A stretch of DNA of 44,779 nt from Candidatus Hydrogenedentota bacterium (GCA_019695095.1 JAIBAQ010000028.1:1-44779), one strand, 5' to 3'. Numbered from the stretch's first letter, positions 7,263 through 16,368 are shown. The notes: a model not told the origin generated them from the sequence alone. Translations and numbers: made by a program.

Positions 7263-7943
7263 ATGAGACGGCTGAAGGCTGACTTTCACACACATGCCGC
7301 GGACGATCCGCGAGATACCCTACGCCATTCTTCCGAGATGTTGATCGACGCGGCATCGGAAGAGGGAATCGAAGTCTTGTCGATTACCTGCCATGAGCGA
7401 TCCGTTTACACTGAGTCTCTGTCACGGTATGCGGAGAGGCGCGGCATACTCCTGTTGCCGGGTATCGAGGCCATGATTGAAAACTGTCATGTGCTGATCA
7501 TCAATCCGGCCCCCGAGCACATCCGAGCGAGAACATTTGCGGAATTGCGGGCGATTGGGCGAAGAGACGCGGCATTCATTGCCCCCCATCCGTTCTATCC
7601 GACGCCCAATAGCCTGATGCGGCAGCTGAAATTGAACATCGATTTATTTGATGCGATTGAGTGGTGTTCGCTGTACATGGGTCCATTGAATCCAAACGTG
7701 CTGGCGGCGCGGGCGGCTCGCCGGTATGGGCTTCCGATGGTGGGCACATCAGACACGCATGAGTTGCCGTACCGGTGCACCACGTGCACCTGGATTGAAG
7801 CGGAACCGACCATAGCGGGCATTGTTGAGGCAATTCGCAAGGGCAGGGTGGAGTTGGAAACGCGATCATGGTCGCCTCTCCCCGCGGCGCGATTCGCGTT
7901 GTACGCGGCGCGCGGAATAGTGAGTGACTTGGTAGGCATTTAG
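7263..7943 (+). CDS. PHP-domain metal-dependent phosphoesterase
   Basis: A 226-residue protein of the PHP (polymerase and histidinol phosphatase) superfamily. Motifs in order: DFHTHA with His9 and His11, 'SITCHER' around residue 42, 'LLPGIEA' with the bridging Glu near residue 66, 'APHPF' near 107 and 'GTSDTHE' near 160. Together these supply the trinuclear metal site on a distorted TIM barrel. Stand-alone PHP proteins hydrolyse phosphoesters such as nucleoside or sugar phosphates, or act in unknown metal-dependent hydrolyses. No signal peptide, so cytoplasmic. It is the first gene of a plus-strand operon, 20 bases before the GH4 gene, which suggests a link to sugar-phosphate metabolism (inference). 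No clear Shine-Dalgarno precedes ATG 7263, but the metal motif begins seven residues in and excludes a later start. Confidence 0.87.
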   Translation: MRRLKADFHTHAADDPRDTLRHSSEMLIDAASEEGIEVLSITCHERSVYTESLSRYAERRGILLLPGIEAMIENCHVLIINPAPEHIRARTFAELRAIGRRDAAFIAPHPFYPTPNSLMRQLKLNIDLFDAIEWCSLYMGPLNPNVLAARAARRYGLPMVGTSDTHELPYRCTTCTWIEAEPTIAGIVEAIRKGRVELETRSWSPLPAARFALYAARGIVSDLVGI

Positions 7944-7963
7944 CAGTTGGGAGGGGTGGCAGT

Positions 7964-9211
7964 GTGATCGAGCGCATCACGGTTCTGGGCGGCAGCAGTG
8001 TCTATATTCCCGAATTGATACTCTCCGTGGTCTCTCACAACGTAAACGTGAAGGAGATCGTTCTTGTCGGGCGGGAAGGACCCAAGCTGCCATTGGTAGC
8101 GGGCTTCTGTCAGCGGCTGCTAAACAAGAGCGGACATCCCGGGAAGATCGTCCCCACGACAGACATCGACAAGGGCGTAGCCGGGGCGCGGTACATTATC
8201 AACCACGTTCGCGTGGGCGGTATGCAAGCGCGCATACGAGACGAGAAGCTTCCGCCCAAACAGGGTATGGTCGGCGATGAAAGCCTGGGAGCAGGCGGAT
8301 TCGCCAATGCCATGCGGACCTTGCCGGTTGTGATGAAGATGGCAGAGCGCGTAGAGGCCGTCGCGCCCGACGCGATATTCATCAACCTCACCAATCCAAT
8401 GGGGATCTGCGTCGATGCGCTTGTGCGCTATAGCAAGGTCTCCGTGATTGGCGTTTGCGACCTGCCTGGCGTCTGTGTGAAGCAGGTGGCCGAAATCCTC
8501 CGTCACGATCCTTCTCAACTTGAGGTGGACTACATCGGCTTGAATCACCTTGGATGGATACAAGATGTGAAGATAGACGGCAGGAGCCATATGAGCCGCC
8601 TGTTGGAGCGACTGGAACACCATCAGGACGATGGTTTCGATTACGCATTGATCGATTTGTTCCGGATGATTCCGACACGGACAGTCAGCCTTTACTTCCA
8701 CCAGGATGAAATCCTCAAGCATCAACAAGCCTGTTCCCGTTTTCGCGCGGAAGTGCTCCATGAAGCGGAGAAGCAAATCCTCAAACTCTATCAGGACGAA
8801 CACCTGAGCGAGGTGCCCGAGTTGACGCGCGCCCGCAACGCAGTCTGGTACGAAGAGACGATTGTGCCGCTCATCGAGGCATTCGAAAGCAAGAAGGATC
8901 GCGAGACGGTCTTGTGTGTTCGAAACGACGGGGCCGTCCGGGACCTTCCGGATGACTGCAGCGTTGAGATTCCCGTACAGGTTGGTAAGAAGAGCCTGAA
9001 ACCCCGCAAAGTGGGAAGCTGCCCGAGGTTCCTGAAGGGTCTCTTCCAGGCTGTGAAAGAAAGCGACCGCCTCACCGTTGAAGCGGCACGCCACAAATCG
9101 TATGAATATGCGCTCCAAGCCTTGACCATCAACCCGCTTGTACCATCCTTGGATGCGGCCAAGCGATTCCTGGACCGATTGATCAAGGACGAACAGTTGG
9201 AACTGCATTAG
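7964..9211 (+). CDS. Glycoside hydrolase family 4 (NAD-dependent alpha-galactosidase / 6-phospho-glycosidase type)
   Basis: A 415-residue GH4 enzyme with GTG start and GGAGGGG about eight bases upstream. The N-terminus 'VLGGSSVYIPELI' is the GH4 form of the Rossmann turn. NLTNPMG at 141-147 forms part of the active site, GVCDLPG carries Cys165, the usual Mn ligand, and GLNHLGW carries His195, the second ligand. GH4 enzymes use NAD+ and a divalent metal to cleave glycosides by oxidation-elimination-addition in the cytoplasm, and accept alpha or beta linkages. Substrate (plain or 6-phospho sugar) cannot be settled here; no phosphotransferase genes are near. It lies between the PHP gene (20 bases) and the HEAT gene (34 bases), almost certainly in one transcript. 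Confidence 0.92.
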   Translation: MIERITVLGGSSVYIPELILSVVSHNVNVKEIVLVGREGPKLPLVAGFCQRLLNKSGHPGKIVPTTDIDKGVAGARYIINHVRVGGMQARIRDEKLPPKQGMVGDESLGAGGFANAMRTLPVVMKMAERVEAVAPDAIFINLTNPMGICVDALVRYSKVSVIGVCDLPGVCVKQVAEILRHDPSQLEVDYIGLNHLGWIQDVKIDGRSHMSRLLERLEHHQDDGFDYALIDLFRMIPTRTVSLYFHQDEILKHQQACSRFRAEVLHEAEKQILKLYQDEHLSEVPELTRARNAVWYEETIVPLIEAFESKKDRETVLCVRNDGAVRDLPDDCSVEIPVQVGKKSLKPRKVGSCPRFLKGLFQAVKESDRLTVEAARHKSYEYALQALTINPLVPSLDAAKRFLDRLIKDEQLELH

Positions 9212-9245
9212 CTAGAGTGTCAGTAAATACCGAGGAGACTTTATC

Positions 9246-10592
9246 GTGACTCGTCAGCAATTGTTTGGATTCGCGGCGGCGATTGTGATTTCGGCCGCTG
9301 TCATGGCGCAAGCGCCGGTTACCGGCGGCAAAGGCGCAAGCCTCGCGGATATCGCGGGAACGGACACCTTGGTTACGGTCCAACTGAAAATTGGCGCCGA
9401 AGATGCCAACGTGAAGGTGGATAGCGTCGCCAACGGTCTTCTGACCGTCGTCAACTCGCGTGGAGAAAAGAACTACTACAAGCTTTCGGACGTGAAGGAG
9501 ATTCGCGTGCAGGGCGAGGTAGTGCGTGTACGCACCATTAGCTCCAGGGTGGACCGGGGATTGACTGATAAACAGCAAGGCACATTGGACCGCGCAATTA
9601 CTCGTGCGACGGAACTCTTCACGAACAGTGCCGCCAACCAGCCCATTCGCGTCAAGAGCGCTCAAGTGCTTGCGATGGCGGGAAGTGAAGACGCCAAGAA
9701 AACGGCCATCGAATATTTGACGAGCCTTGAAACCGGCAATGACTTGTACACCTCCTTGATCGCGTCGGGCAATCTCTACATTGCCGGTGATGCGGACGTT
9801 CCGAAGGAGTCGATCAAACAAGGACTTGCCAGCGGGGATCGCAATATTCGCGGATTGGCTGCCACGCTGGCCGGTCTGACGAAGGACGAAGATTCCATTC
9901 CTGACTTGCGGCGTATGCTTCAGGACCGCGCCCCGGAGATTTCCGCGCCTGCGGCGCGCGCACTGGCCAAGCTGGGAGATCGCGAATCAATCCCAACGCT
10001 GCTTACCATGATAATGGAACGCAGCGAAGAACGTTCCACCGCGGCGGCATCGGCTTTGGTCAAGTTGGGGGGCCCGGAAATCGCTGAACAGATGAAACTC
10101 AAGCTGCCAAAGGCGGAAGGACTCGCAAAATTCCGCGTCGTGAGTGTCCTTTTTGAGATGAATGACCCAGAGGGTCTTCAATTGATGCGCGACGAAATGA
10201 TGAAGGTGCCGTCACTTCAATACAGTGCGTCGCTGGTGCTTGCCCCCAAAGGCGAAATGAAGGCGCTGCAATACCTGCGCAACTACCTGAATCAGCGTTA
10301 CGATCCGACGCCTGAATTTATTGCGCGGCGGGCGCTTGCGACAGCAGCCCTGATTCGTGCCGGTGACCGCACGAACGCGGGAGTATTCCAAGAATTGCTT
10401 GACATTGAGACCCCTGCCGTCCAGATTACGGTATTGCGCGTTCTGGGAACGCTCAATGTGAAGACCTTATTGCCGATACTTGCGCCATGTCTCGAATCAC
10501 CAGACCCAAGCGTGAGCGCCATAGCATGCCAGTCGGCAGTCGCATTGGCTTACTCGGACTATCGCGATCGACTTGGGGAATTGCCGCTATAG
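9246..10592 (+). CDS. Exported HEAT-repeat protein
   Basis: A 448-residue protein starting at GTG with GAGGAG upstream. Residues 1-22 form a signal peptide ending in 'VMAQA'. A beta-rich region (about 30-105) precedes an alpha-helical solenoid (about 110-445) built from HEAT/PBS-lyase-like helical pairs: 'IRGLAATLAGLTKDEDSIPD', 'ISAPAARALAKLGDRESIPT' and 'ERSTAAASALVKLGGPEIAE' are three successive units. The solenoid likely serves as a protein-binding scaffold in the periplasm or envelope; no catalytic residues are seen. It is third in the operon, 34 bases after the GH4 gene and 4 bases before acylphosphatase. Pairing an exported scaffold with cytoplasmic enzymes is odd and may reflect read-through rather than common function. 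Confidence 0.85.
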   Translation: MTRQQLFGFAAAIVISAAVMAQAPVTGGKGASLADIAGTDTLVTVQLKIGAEDANVKVDSVANGLLTVVNSRGEKNYYKLSDVKEIRVQGEVVRVRTISSRVDRGLTDKQQGTLDRAITRATELFTNSAANQPIRVKSAQVLAMAGSEDAKKTAIEYLTSLETGNDLYTSLIASGNLYIAGDADVPKESIKQGLASGDRNIRGLAATLAGLTKDEDSIPDLRRMLQDRAPEISAPAARALAKLGDRESIPTLLTMIMERSEERSTAAASALVKLGGPEIAEQMKLKLPKAEGLAKFRVVSVLFEMNDPEGLQLMRDEMMKVPSLQYSASLVLAPKGEMKALQYLRNYLNQRYDPTPEFIARRALATAALIRAGDRTNAGVFQELLDIETPAVQITVLRVLGTLNVKTLLPILAPCLESPDPSVSAIACQSAVALAYSDYRDRLGELPL

Positions 10593-10596
10593 GACC

Positions 10597-10872
10597 ATGG
10601 CAACCACGCTGCACGTGACAATTCGTGGCCGCGTACAGGGTGTCGGGTTTCGATATGCGACCTACAGGGAGGCAAACGCGCTCGGCTTAACCGGCTGGGT
10701 TCGAAATGCATACGACGGTAGCGTCGAAGCAGAGTTTGCCGGACCCAAAGAGTCACTCGATCTCATGTTGGGATGGTGCCGGGAAGGACCGCCGTACGCG
10801 CGCGTCAGCGACGTTGAGGTCGAGTGGCGCGACTCTGACTCGAAGTATGTGCGATTCGAGATTCGGGGCTGA
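10597..10872 (+). CDS. acyP: Acylphosphatase
   Basis: A 91-residue acylphosphatase, the normal size for the stand-alone enzyme. 'GRVQGVGFRYATYREA' holds the phosphate-binding loop with the catalytic Arg (residue 22), and 'GWVRN' holds the catalytic Asn (residue 40). It hydrolyses carboxyl-phosphate bonds of small acyl phosphates in the cytoplasm. ATG 10597 sits 4 bases past the stop of the HEAT gene and needs no further N-terminus; a TTG at 10573 is in frame but would overlap the upstream gene. The Shine-Dalgarno is poor (TAGGA), suggesting translational coupling. It is the last gene of the PHP-GH4-HEAT operon, and the next gene faces it. Confidence 0.94.
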   Translation: MATTLHVTIRGRVQGVGFRYATYREANALGLTGWVRNAYDGSVEAEFAGPKESLDLMLGWCREGPPYARVSDVEVEWRDSDSKYVRFEIRG

Positions 10873-10922
10873 TTGTCTGCGCTTCCCATGAACAGATGCG
10901 CAAGAGGCAGGTCAGGGCGACC

Positions 10923-11699
10923 CTATTTTCGCAGAATCCATATCATGTCGCTGTGCGTTGGTCCGAAATGCGTTCCGTAGAAATCGCCCAGGACGGCTTC
11001 AACTTCGAATCCTGCCAATGCGACGAGCAGTGCCATCTCCCTTGGCGTCGTCCAGACACGTGTCATGGATAGATTTACTGTTCGAATCATAGAACCCGAA
11101 CTGTCATGTTCATGGATGGTGTGTTTCTCGATCAGACCTTGACGCCATTCATCGCAGAGCGATTCGCAGTAGTGTTCCAGGGTATGCCCATTGCGGAGGC
11201 GTGTCCGTGGGGAGACTCGCTTGGGGCTTCCCGCCTTCTTCACGACCATGGGAAGCAGGAATGATGGCTTCGCGGCCCAGGTGTCGAATATGAACAGACC
11301 TCCGGGCTTAAGATGACGGTAGACGCACGCAAGACATGACCGCTGCTCTTCCTGGGTTAGCAGGTGCATAAATGCTCGATAGGGCATCGCGACAAACTCG
11401 AATGTCCGGGGCAGTCTGAAATTGGCTATGTCGCCCTTCACGAGCCTCGTGCGGCCCGATGTCTTGCCGAAGGCCCGTTTCTTGGCGCGACAGATATCCA
11501 ACATCGCCTCTGAATTATCGAGTCCCGTGACGTCAACACCCGCCGCAGCCAATGGAATCGTAATTCGTCCGGTTCCGCAGCCCAATTCGAGGGTTTGCCC
11601 CCCCTCTCGCAAAGCCTGATTGACGTAAAACTCCACATCGCCGGGAATCCCGTTGTGGAACAGGTCATAGTATTCGGCCCACTCGTTGTAGGCACTCAT
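10923..11699 (-). CDS. Class I SAM-dependent methyltransferase
   Basis: A 258-residue methyltransferase of the ubiE/tam-like type. Motif I is LELGCGTGRITIPLA at about residues 37-51, followed by 'VTGLDNSEAMLDICRAK' with the acidic residue that binds the ribose hydroxyls. 'YRAFMHLLTQEEQRSCLACV' and 'LKPGGLFIFDTW' complete the Rossmann core. The N-terminus 'YNEWAEYYDLFHNG' is typical of small-molecule methyltransferases of this group. The substrate is unknown. ATG 11699 has GAGG 11 bases upstream. It is divergent from the epimerase gene at 11843 and convergent with acylphosphatase, so it is a single-gene unit. Confidence 0.9.
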   Translation of the reverse strand: MSAYNEWAEYYDLFHNGIPGDVEFYVNQALREGGQTLELGCGTGRITIPLAAAGVDVTGLDNSEAMLDICRAKKRAFGKTSGRTRLVKGDIANFRLPRTFEFVAMPYRAFMHLLTQEEQRSCLACVYRHLKPGGLFIFDTWAAKPSFLLPMVVKKAGSPKRVSPRTRLRNGHTLEHYCESLCDEWRQGLIEKHTIHEHDSSGSMIRTVNLSMTRVWTTPREMALLVALAGFEVEAVLGDFYGTHFGPTHSDMIWILRK

Positions 11700-11778
11700 G
11701 GATGGTTAAACCTCTTCATTTGGAGGCAAAGGGTATCACATACGGTTGAGCGGGGCGAAAACGGCTTTCAGCGCGCAA

Positions 11779-11807
11779 TTGTGATGCGGCCATTCGCGTG
11801 GTAGCAT
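11779..11807 (+). promoter_or_regulatory. Candidate promoter of the sugar epimerase gene
   Basis: TTGTGA (11779-11784), a 17-base spacer and TAGCAT (11802-11807). Each hexamer matches consensus at four of six positions with ideal spacing. Transcription would start near 11814, about 29 bases before the ATG. Confidence 0.4.
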
Positions 11808-11842
11808 GGTTGAGGTCTTTTCTAATTTTACGGAGTACTCAT

Positions 11843-12688
11843 ATGAAAACGGGGATGAACTTGCTGCTTTGGACTGGGGCGGCCGATAAGACCCACATAC
11901 CTCTGATCGAGAAGATCGCTTCGTGGGGTTTCGATGGCGTTGAGTTTCCCATGTTTGCGCCGGACAAGTCACCGTGGGCTGACTTGGCATTCGTTCTGGA
12001 TGGGTATGCACTCGGGAGGACCGCAGTCACCGTGTTGCCTGAGGGGACCAACTTAATCGGTGACGATGCGTCCGAGAGAAAGGCCGCTGTCGATTTTCTA
12101 AAGACCTGTATTGATGCCTGTTCCGAACTTGGCGCGGAAAGCCTCGGAGGACCGTTGTACTCCCCCGTGGGCAGGCTCGTTGGGCGCGGCCCCGTGGAGG
12201 AAGAAGTAAAACGGTGCGTGGAAGGATTGCGCCTCGTGGGCGAGCATGCGAGCGAAGCCGGCATCATGATTGCCATCGAACCTTTGAATCGATTCGAGAC
12301 CTATTTCCTGAACACTCAGAGCGATACGGCGCGCGTGGTGGATCAAGTGGGGCTTCCGTCGGTACAGCAGATGTATGACACATTTCATGCCAACATCGAG
12401 GAAAAGGGACTTGGGAAAGCAATCCGCGACGCGGGCAAGCGCATCTGCCATGTCCATATTTCAGCAAATGATCGCGCAACCCCCGGCGAGGATCACATCA
12501 ACTATCACGAGACGTTCGCGGCCCTTAAGGCCATCGGCTATGACCGGTGGCTCACAATAGAGGCATTTGGAAGTTGGCTGCCGGATATCGCGGGCGCAAC
12601 CTGTATTTGGCGCAAGATGGCTCCCAGCGAAGAGCATCTGGCAAAGAATGGACTGGCGATGATTAAGGAGCTTTGGGGGAAGGCGTAG
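11843..12688 (+). CDS. Sugar phosphate isomerase/epimerase family (tagatose/allulose 3-epimerase-like)
   Basis: A 281-residue TIM-barrel protein of the AP-endonuclease-2-like isomerase/epimerase family. 'WGFDGVEFPMF' near residue 30 is the first substrate-loop strand. 'IEPLNRFETYF' (around 150) supplies the first catalytic/metal Glu, 'MYDTFHANIEE' a metal Asp and His, 'CHVHISANDRATPGED' another His, and 'IEAFG' the second Glu: the full metal tetrad of ketose 3-epimerases such as D-tagatose or D-allulose 3-epimerase. No signal peptide, so cytoplasmic. ATG 11843 follows CGGAG at nine bases; an upstream in-frame ATG at 11798 has no ribosome site. As the cytoplasmic sugar enzyme next to a secreted set, it may channel a released sugar into metabolism (inference). 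Confidence 0.9.
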   Translation: MKTGMNLLLWTGAADKTHIPLIEKIASWGFDGVEFPMFAPDKSPWADLAFVLDGYALGRTAVTVLPEGTNLIGDDASERKAAVDFLKTCIDACSELGAESLGGPLYSPVGRLVGRGPVEEEVKRCVEGLRLVGEHASEAGIMIAIEPLNRFETYFLNTQSDTARVVDQVGLPSVQQMYDTFHANIEEKGLGKAIRDAGKRICHVHISANDRATPGEDHINYHETFAALKAIGYDRWLTIEAFGSWLPDIAGATCIWRKMAPSEEHLAKNGLAMIKELWGKA

Positions 12689-12771
12689 AATTGTCAGAAC
12701 CCGACAGATGACCGTTTGATTGGATGCTGCTTTTCGGTGCACGGTGCGGAACGAAGGGAAAGAGGGGCATT

Positions 12772-14139
12772 ATGTTGACGAGAATTCTTGGCGTCGTTGC
12801 ATTGGGGATTGGGTTGGCCGTTGTCCCAGCGCTGGGGCAAGGGGTGTCGGTAGCGACTTTCGTTATCGATGCGACGCCGCCAATGGGTTCGCCACTCTGC
12901 GGAGGAGGAGTCGAACCCGCGAGCGCAGTGGACGATCCGTTGAGCGCCAGGGGCATCGCTATCCTACCCGAAGGGCAGTCCCCGATTGTGCTCTGCTCCG
13001 TGGACTGGGTCGGAATAGGAAACGGCGGGCATGACGCATGGCGGCAGGCACTGGCGGAGGCCGCGGGAACAACGATCGACCGAGTAGCCGTGCATACCGT
13101 TCACCAGCACGATGCGCCAAGCTGCGATTTTACCAACTCGGAAATTCTGGCTGCTAACGGACTCGCAGGAAAGTCCTTCAATGTCGAGTTTGCGCGCGAC
13201 ACCATCAGCCGGGCGGCAGCGGCCCTGCGAGAAGCGTTGAAGGCCCCAAGACCCGTCAATCAGGTTGGCATCGGCCAAGCCAAAGTGGAGATGGTTGCCT
13301 CCAATCGACGCGTTCTCGGCCCGGATGGAAAGGTTAAGTACATTCGCTGGACGGCCACAAAGGATCCCGAAGCGCGCGCATGCCCCGAAGGAACGATTGA
13401 CCCCATGGTAAAACTCGTCAGTCTTTGGGACGGCGAAACGCCAGTAGTTGTTCTTTCGTATTATGCAACGCATCCGCAGAGTCACTATGGCAAAGGGCAC
13501 GTGAGCTCGGACATCCCTGGCCTTGCGCGCGCGGCTCGCGAGCAGGAATTGCCGGGCACTGTATTGATTCATTTCAACGGCGCGGGCGGAAATATAACAT
13601 CTGGCAAATATAACGACGGCGCCCCAGAGAATCGGCCCGTGCTTGTTGGCCGATTGGCGGAAGGCATGAAGAAGGCATGGGAAGCGACGGTTAAGAGCCC
13701 ATTGAATGCAGCGAGCGTCAAATGGACGACTAAAGATGTGACACTTCCTCTTCGTAAAGAGATCAGCGAAGAGTACGAAACGAACCGCCTGAAGGACCCC
13801 AACGCGAAGGAGAATGAACGTCTGATTTCTGCCGACGTACTGTCGTGGCTCCAGACGCAGAAGGCGGGAAGCAAGATTACGTTGAGCCGGCTCACGCTGG
13901 GTACCGCGGATATCATGCATATGCCGGGCGAGCTCTTCATCGAGTATCAGCTTGCGGCGCAGGATATGAAGAAGGACGCGTTCGTCTGCATGGCGGCGTA
14001 TGGCAACTATGGCCCCGGCTACATTTGCACGGCGATTGCGTATACGCAGGGTGGTTATGAAGACGGGATCTACGCATCGCTCACGGCACCCGAGGTTGAA
14101 CCCGTGTTGATGGATGCCATGCGCGAATTGCTGCAGTAG
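12772..14139 (+). CDS. Secreted neutral/alkaline ceramidase-like hydrolase, copy 1
   Basis: A 455-residue protein with signal peptide (1-23, ending 'ALGQG'). The body resembles the N-terminal domain of neutral/alkaline non-lysosomal ceramidases: 'IDATPPMGSPLCGG' at the mature start, 'VHTVHQHDAP' with HQHDAP at 111-116 as likely zinc ligands, then 'YYATHPQSHYGKGHVSSDIP' with another His and a Ser/Asp cluster, and 'HFNGAGGNITSGKYNDG'. The C-terminal ceramidase Ig-like domain is absent. PVC genomes hold many such shortened homologues near sulfatases and glycosidases, so the true substrate may be an amide or N-acyl sugar rather than ceramide. It is a clear paralogue of the gene at 18122-19519. 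It heads a run of four plus-strand genes. Confidence 0.82.
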   Translation: MLTRILGVVALGIGLAVVPALGQGVSVATFVIDATPPMGSPLCGGGVEPASAVDDPLSARGIAILPEGQSPIVLCSVDWVGIGNGGHDAWRQALAEAAGTTIDRVAVHTVHQHDAPSCDFTNSEILAANGLAGKSFNVEFARDTISRAAAALREALKAPRPVNQVGIGQAKVEMVASNRRVLGPDGKVKYIRWTATKDPEARACPEGTIDPMVKLVSLWDGETPVVVLSYYATHPQSHYGKGHVSSDIPGLARAAREQELPGTVLIHFNGAGGNITSGKYNDGAPENRPVLVGRLAEGMKKAWEATVKSPLNAASVKWTTKDVTLPLRKEISEEYETNRLKDPNAKENERLISADVLSWLQTQKAGSKITLSRLTLGTADIMHMPGELFIEYQLAAQDMKKDAFVCMAAYGNYGPGYICTAIAYTQGGYEDGIYASLTAPEVEPVLMDAMRELLQ

Positions 14140-14160
14140 ATCGTGCGGAGCAGAAACTGC

Positions 14161-15240
14161 ATGGGAAAACGGAACCGGAGTGTCGCGATAAGGCTCTCCA
14201 TGCTTGCCGTGTGCGCCGGACTGGTATGGGCGCAGGAACCGCCGTTCTACGCGGACAAGTCAAACCTGCTTGTGTACACAGATACATCAGGCCACAGTCA
14301 TCCAATTGGTTCGCCTGCCGATTGGGTGCATCGCCGCGAGCATATCGTGAAGAGCATGCAACTCGTCATGGGGCCCTTGCCGGATAGCTCGGCGCGCGTA
14401 CCCGCAGATCCGCAGATTCTCGAAGAGTCTGATATGCCGGGACTCGTCCGGCGAAAAATGACCATTGCCGTCGAGAAAGGCGACCGTCTGCCTTTCTACC
14501 TGATGATCCCAAAGAAACTGAAGGACAAGGCCCCTGCCATGCTCTGCCTTCACCAGACGATTGCGATTGGCAAGGATGAGCCGGCAGGTTTGGGCACGGA
14601 CAAAGCAAAACAGTACGCCCTCGAATTGGCGGAGCGCGGATACATCACCTTGACGCCGGACTATCCGGGCTTTGGCGAGTACAAGGTAGACGTCTACGCC
14701 ATGGGTTATGCCAGCGCGACCATGAAGGGGATCTGGAACCACATGCGCTGTGTGGACTACCTTCAATCATTGCCCGAGGTGGACCCGGAGCGCATTGGCG
14801 TCATTGGGCATTCGCTGGGCGGGCACAACTCTCTGTTTGTGTCGGCATTCGACACGCGCCTGAAGGTGGCCGTTACGAGCTGTGGATTTTGTTCGTTTGG
14901 GAAATACTACGGCGGCGATCTGACGGGCTGGACGCACAAGGGGTATATGCCGCGAATCGCAGAAGTATATGGCAAGGATCCCAAGAAGATGCCGTTCGAT
15001 TTCTCCGAGGTGCTGGCCGCCATAGCGCCCCGAGCGGTATTTATTAGTGCGCCGCTGCGGGACAGTAATTTCGATGTGAACGGCGTACACGAGTGTTTGG
15101 AAGCAGCCAAGCCGGTTTTCGGTCTGCTGAACGCCTCCGAAAAGCTTACCGCGATTCATCCCAATACGGAACATGATTTCTCAAATGAAGCGCGTGAAGC
15201 GGCGTACGCTTTTGTAGACTCGGAGTTGAAACCTAAGTAG
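14161..15240 (+). CDS. Secreted alpha/beta hydrolase (acetyl-xylan-esterase / dienelactone hydrolase-like)
   Basis: A 359-residue alpha/beta-hydrolase with signal peptide (about 1-24, 'MLAVCAGLVWAQ'). 'ERIGVIGHSLGGHNSLFVSA' holds the nucleophile elbow GHSLG with the catalytic Ser near residue 216, 'AAIAPRAVFISAPLRDSNFD' the strand with the likely acid, and 'HPNTEHDFSNEAREAAYAF' the catalytic His. The long N-terminal cap (about 25-110) is like the peptidase/acetyl-esterase group often found with polysaccharide-degrading enzymes, so deacetylation or another sugar-ester cleavage is the best guess. ATG 14161 has CGGAG upstream and gives a clean signal peptide; a GTG at 14143 is in frame. It starts 21 bases after the ceramidase-like gene. 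Confidence 0.85.
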   Translation: MGKRNRSVAIRLSMLAVCAGLVWAQEPPFYADKSNLLVYTDTSGHSHPIGSPADWVHRREHIVKSMQLVMGPLPDSSARVPADPQILEESDMPGLVRRKMTIAVEKGDRLPFYLMIPKKLKDKAPAMLCLHQTIAIGKDEPAGLGTDKAKQYALELAERGYITLTPDYPGFGEYKVDVYAMGYASATMKGIWNHMRCVDYLQSLPEVDPERIGVIGHSLGGHNSLFVSAFDTRLKVAVTSCGFCSFGKYYGGDLTGWTHKGYMPRIAEVYGKDPKKMPFDFSEVLAAIAPRAVFISAPLRDSNFDVNGVHECLEAAKPVFGLLNASEKLTAIHPNTEHDFSNEAREAAYAFVDSELKPK

Positions 15241-15311
15241 CATGTGCGAGAATTGGTCAACGCACAGAAAACAGAAGATGCGTTGGCAGGAGCGCACTCT
15301 TGGAGTTGGTC

Positions 15312-16298
15312 ATGAGCACGAATGAGGATCTCAGTCTGGACGAAGGTGTGAGCCGTAGACAGTTTCTCGCTAGTACAACGCGCGGCGCGGTTGGCTTTGC
15401 GGTTGGTGCGGCGCTGACTCTCGAAGCAACCGCGCAAGAGCAGGTCGCGACCCCTGCCGCGGGGAAATACATCGACGTGCATACACACGTCGGTCAACAA
15501 TGGGGAAACCGTCTTCCATTGAGCGGCGAAGACCTCTTGCGCTGGATGGATTCGCAGGGGATCATGAAGGCCATTGTACTGTCGCTCATTTCACCGGAGT
15601 CTTTCGACTACGTTGTATCCGTCGATTTTACATTGAAGGAGACGGCCCCACACCGCGATCGGCTTATCCCCTTCTGCACTATCGATCCGCGCACCGAAGA
15701 GCACAACACCGTCGAGAAGAAGGTGAAGATGCTCAAGAAGTACGTCGACGCAGGCGCGAGAGGTTTCGGCGAACACAAGTGCGGCACGCCTATCGACGAT
15801 CCTCGCAGTCTGGAAATCTATGCGGCGTGCTCGGAATTGAAGCTGCCCCTCCTCTTTCATATGGATAACATCCGGAATACGGACGTACCCGGACTACCTG
15901 GTTTGGAGAAGGCCCTTGCGAGCGCGCCCGACGCGATCTTCATCGGACACGCGCAAGGCTGGTGGGCATCCATCAGCGGTGATATGACACAGGAAATGTT
16001 TGGGACGTATCCCAAAGGGAAGATTGCGCCGGGCGGCGCCATCGACACGCTCATGGACAAGTATCCGAACTTGTATGGAGATCTTTCTGCGGGCAGCGGG
16101 GCAAATGCCCTTACACGCGACCCCGAGTTTGCGCGCGAGTTCCTCATCCGGCGGCAAGACCGCCTGATGTTTGGCACGGATTACCTTGCGCCCAAACAGG
16201 AGATCCCTCAGTTTGACGTTTTGGGGAAGATTGACTTGCCCGAAGACGTGCGCAAGAAGATTTACGTTGAGAACGCAGCACGCGTTCTTGGACTGTAA
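15312..16298 (+). CDS. Tat-exported amidohydrolase-family protein
   Basis: A 328-residue protein. Residues 1-43 hold a twin-arginine signal: 'VSRRQFLAST' then a weakly hydrophobic stretch ending 'LEATAQE'. The mature part is an Amidohydrolase_2 TIM barrel: 'YIDVHTHVG' gives the HxH metal pair, 'LLFHMDN' a His on strand 5, 'FIGHAQGWW' a further His, and 'DRLMFGTDY' the terminal catalytic Asp. Members are decarboxylases, lactonases or amidohydrolases; this one should act outside the cytoplasm after metal loading inside, which fits Tat use. ATG 15312 has GGAG six bases upstream. It lies 71 bases after the esterase and about the same distance before the deacetylase. Confidence 0.86.
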   Translation: MSTNEDLSLDEGVSRRQFLASTTRGAVGFAVGAALTLEATAQEQVATPAAGKYIDVHTHVGQQWGNRLPLSGEDLLRWMDSQGIMKAIVLSLISPESFDYVVSVDFTLKETAPHRDRLIPFCTIDPRTEEHNTVEKKVKMLKKYVDAGARGFGEHKCGTPIDDPRSLEIYAACSELKLPLLFHMDNIRNTDVPGLPGLEKALASAPDAIFIGHAQGWWASISGDMTQEMFGTYPKGKIAPGGAIDTLMDKYPNLYGDLSAGSGANALTRDPEFAREFLIRRQDRLMFGTDYLAPKQEIPQFDVLGKIDLPEDVRKKIYVENAARVLGL

Positions 16299-16368
16299 GG
16301 ATCGAATCGAAAGAGTTCAGAGACATTTAGCCCAAAGTGGTCCTCGCAAATCTATTGGAGCTTGTACC

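Noticed and set aside
8120-9208. A 362-codon minus-strand frame opposite the GH4 gene
   Set aside because: The GH4 motifs and operon spacing establish the plus strand as coding; the minus frame has no signals.
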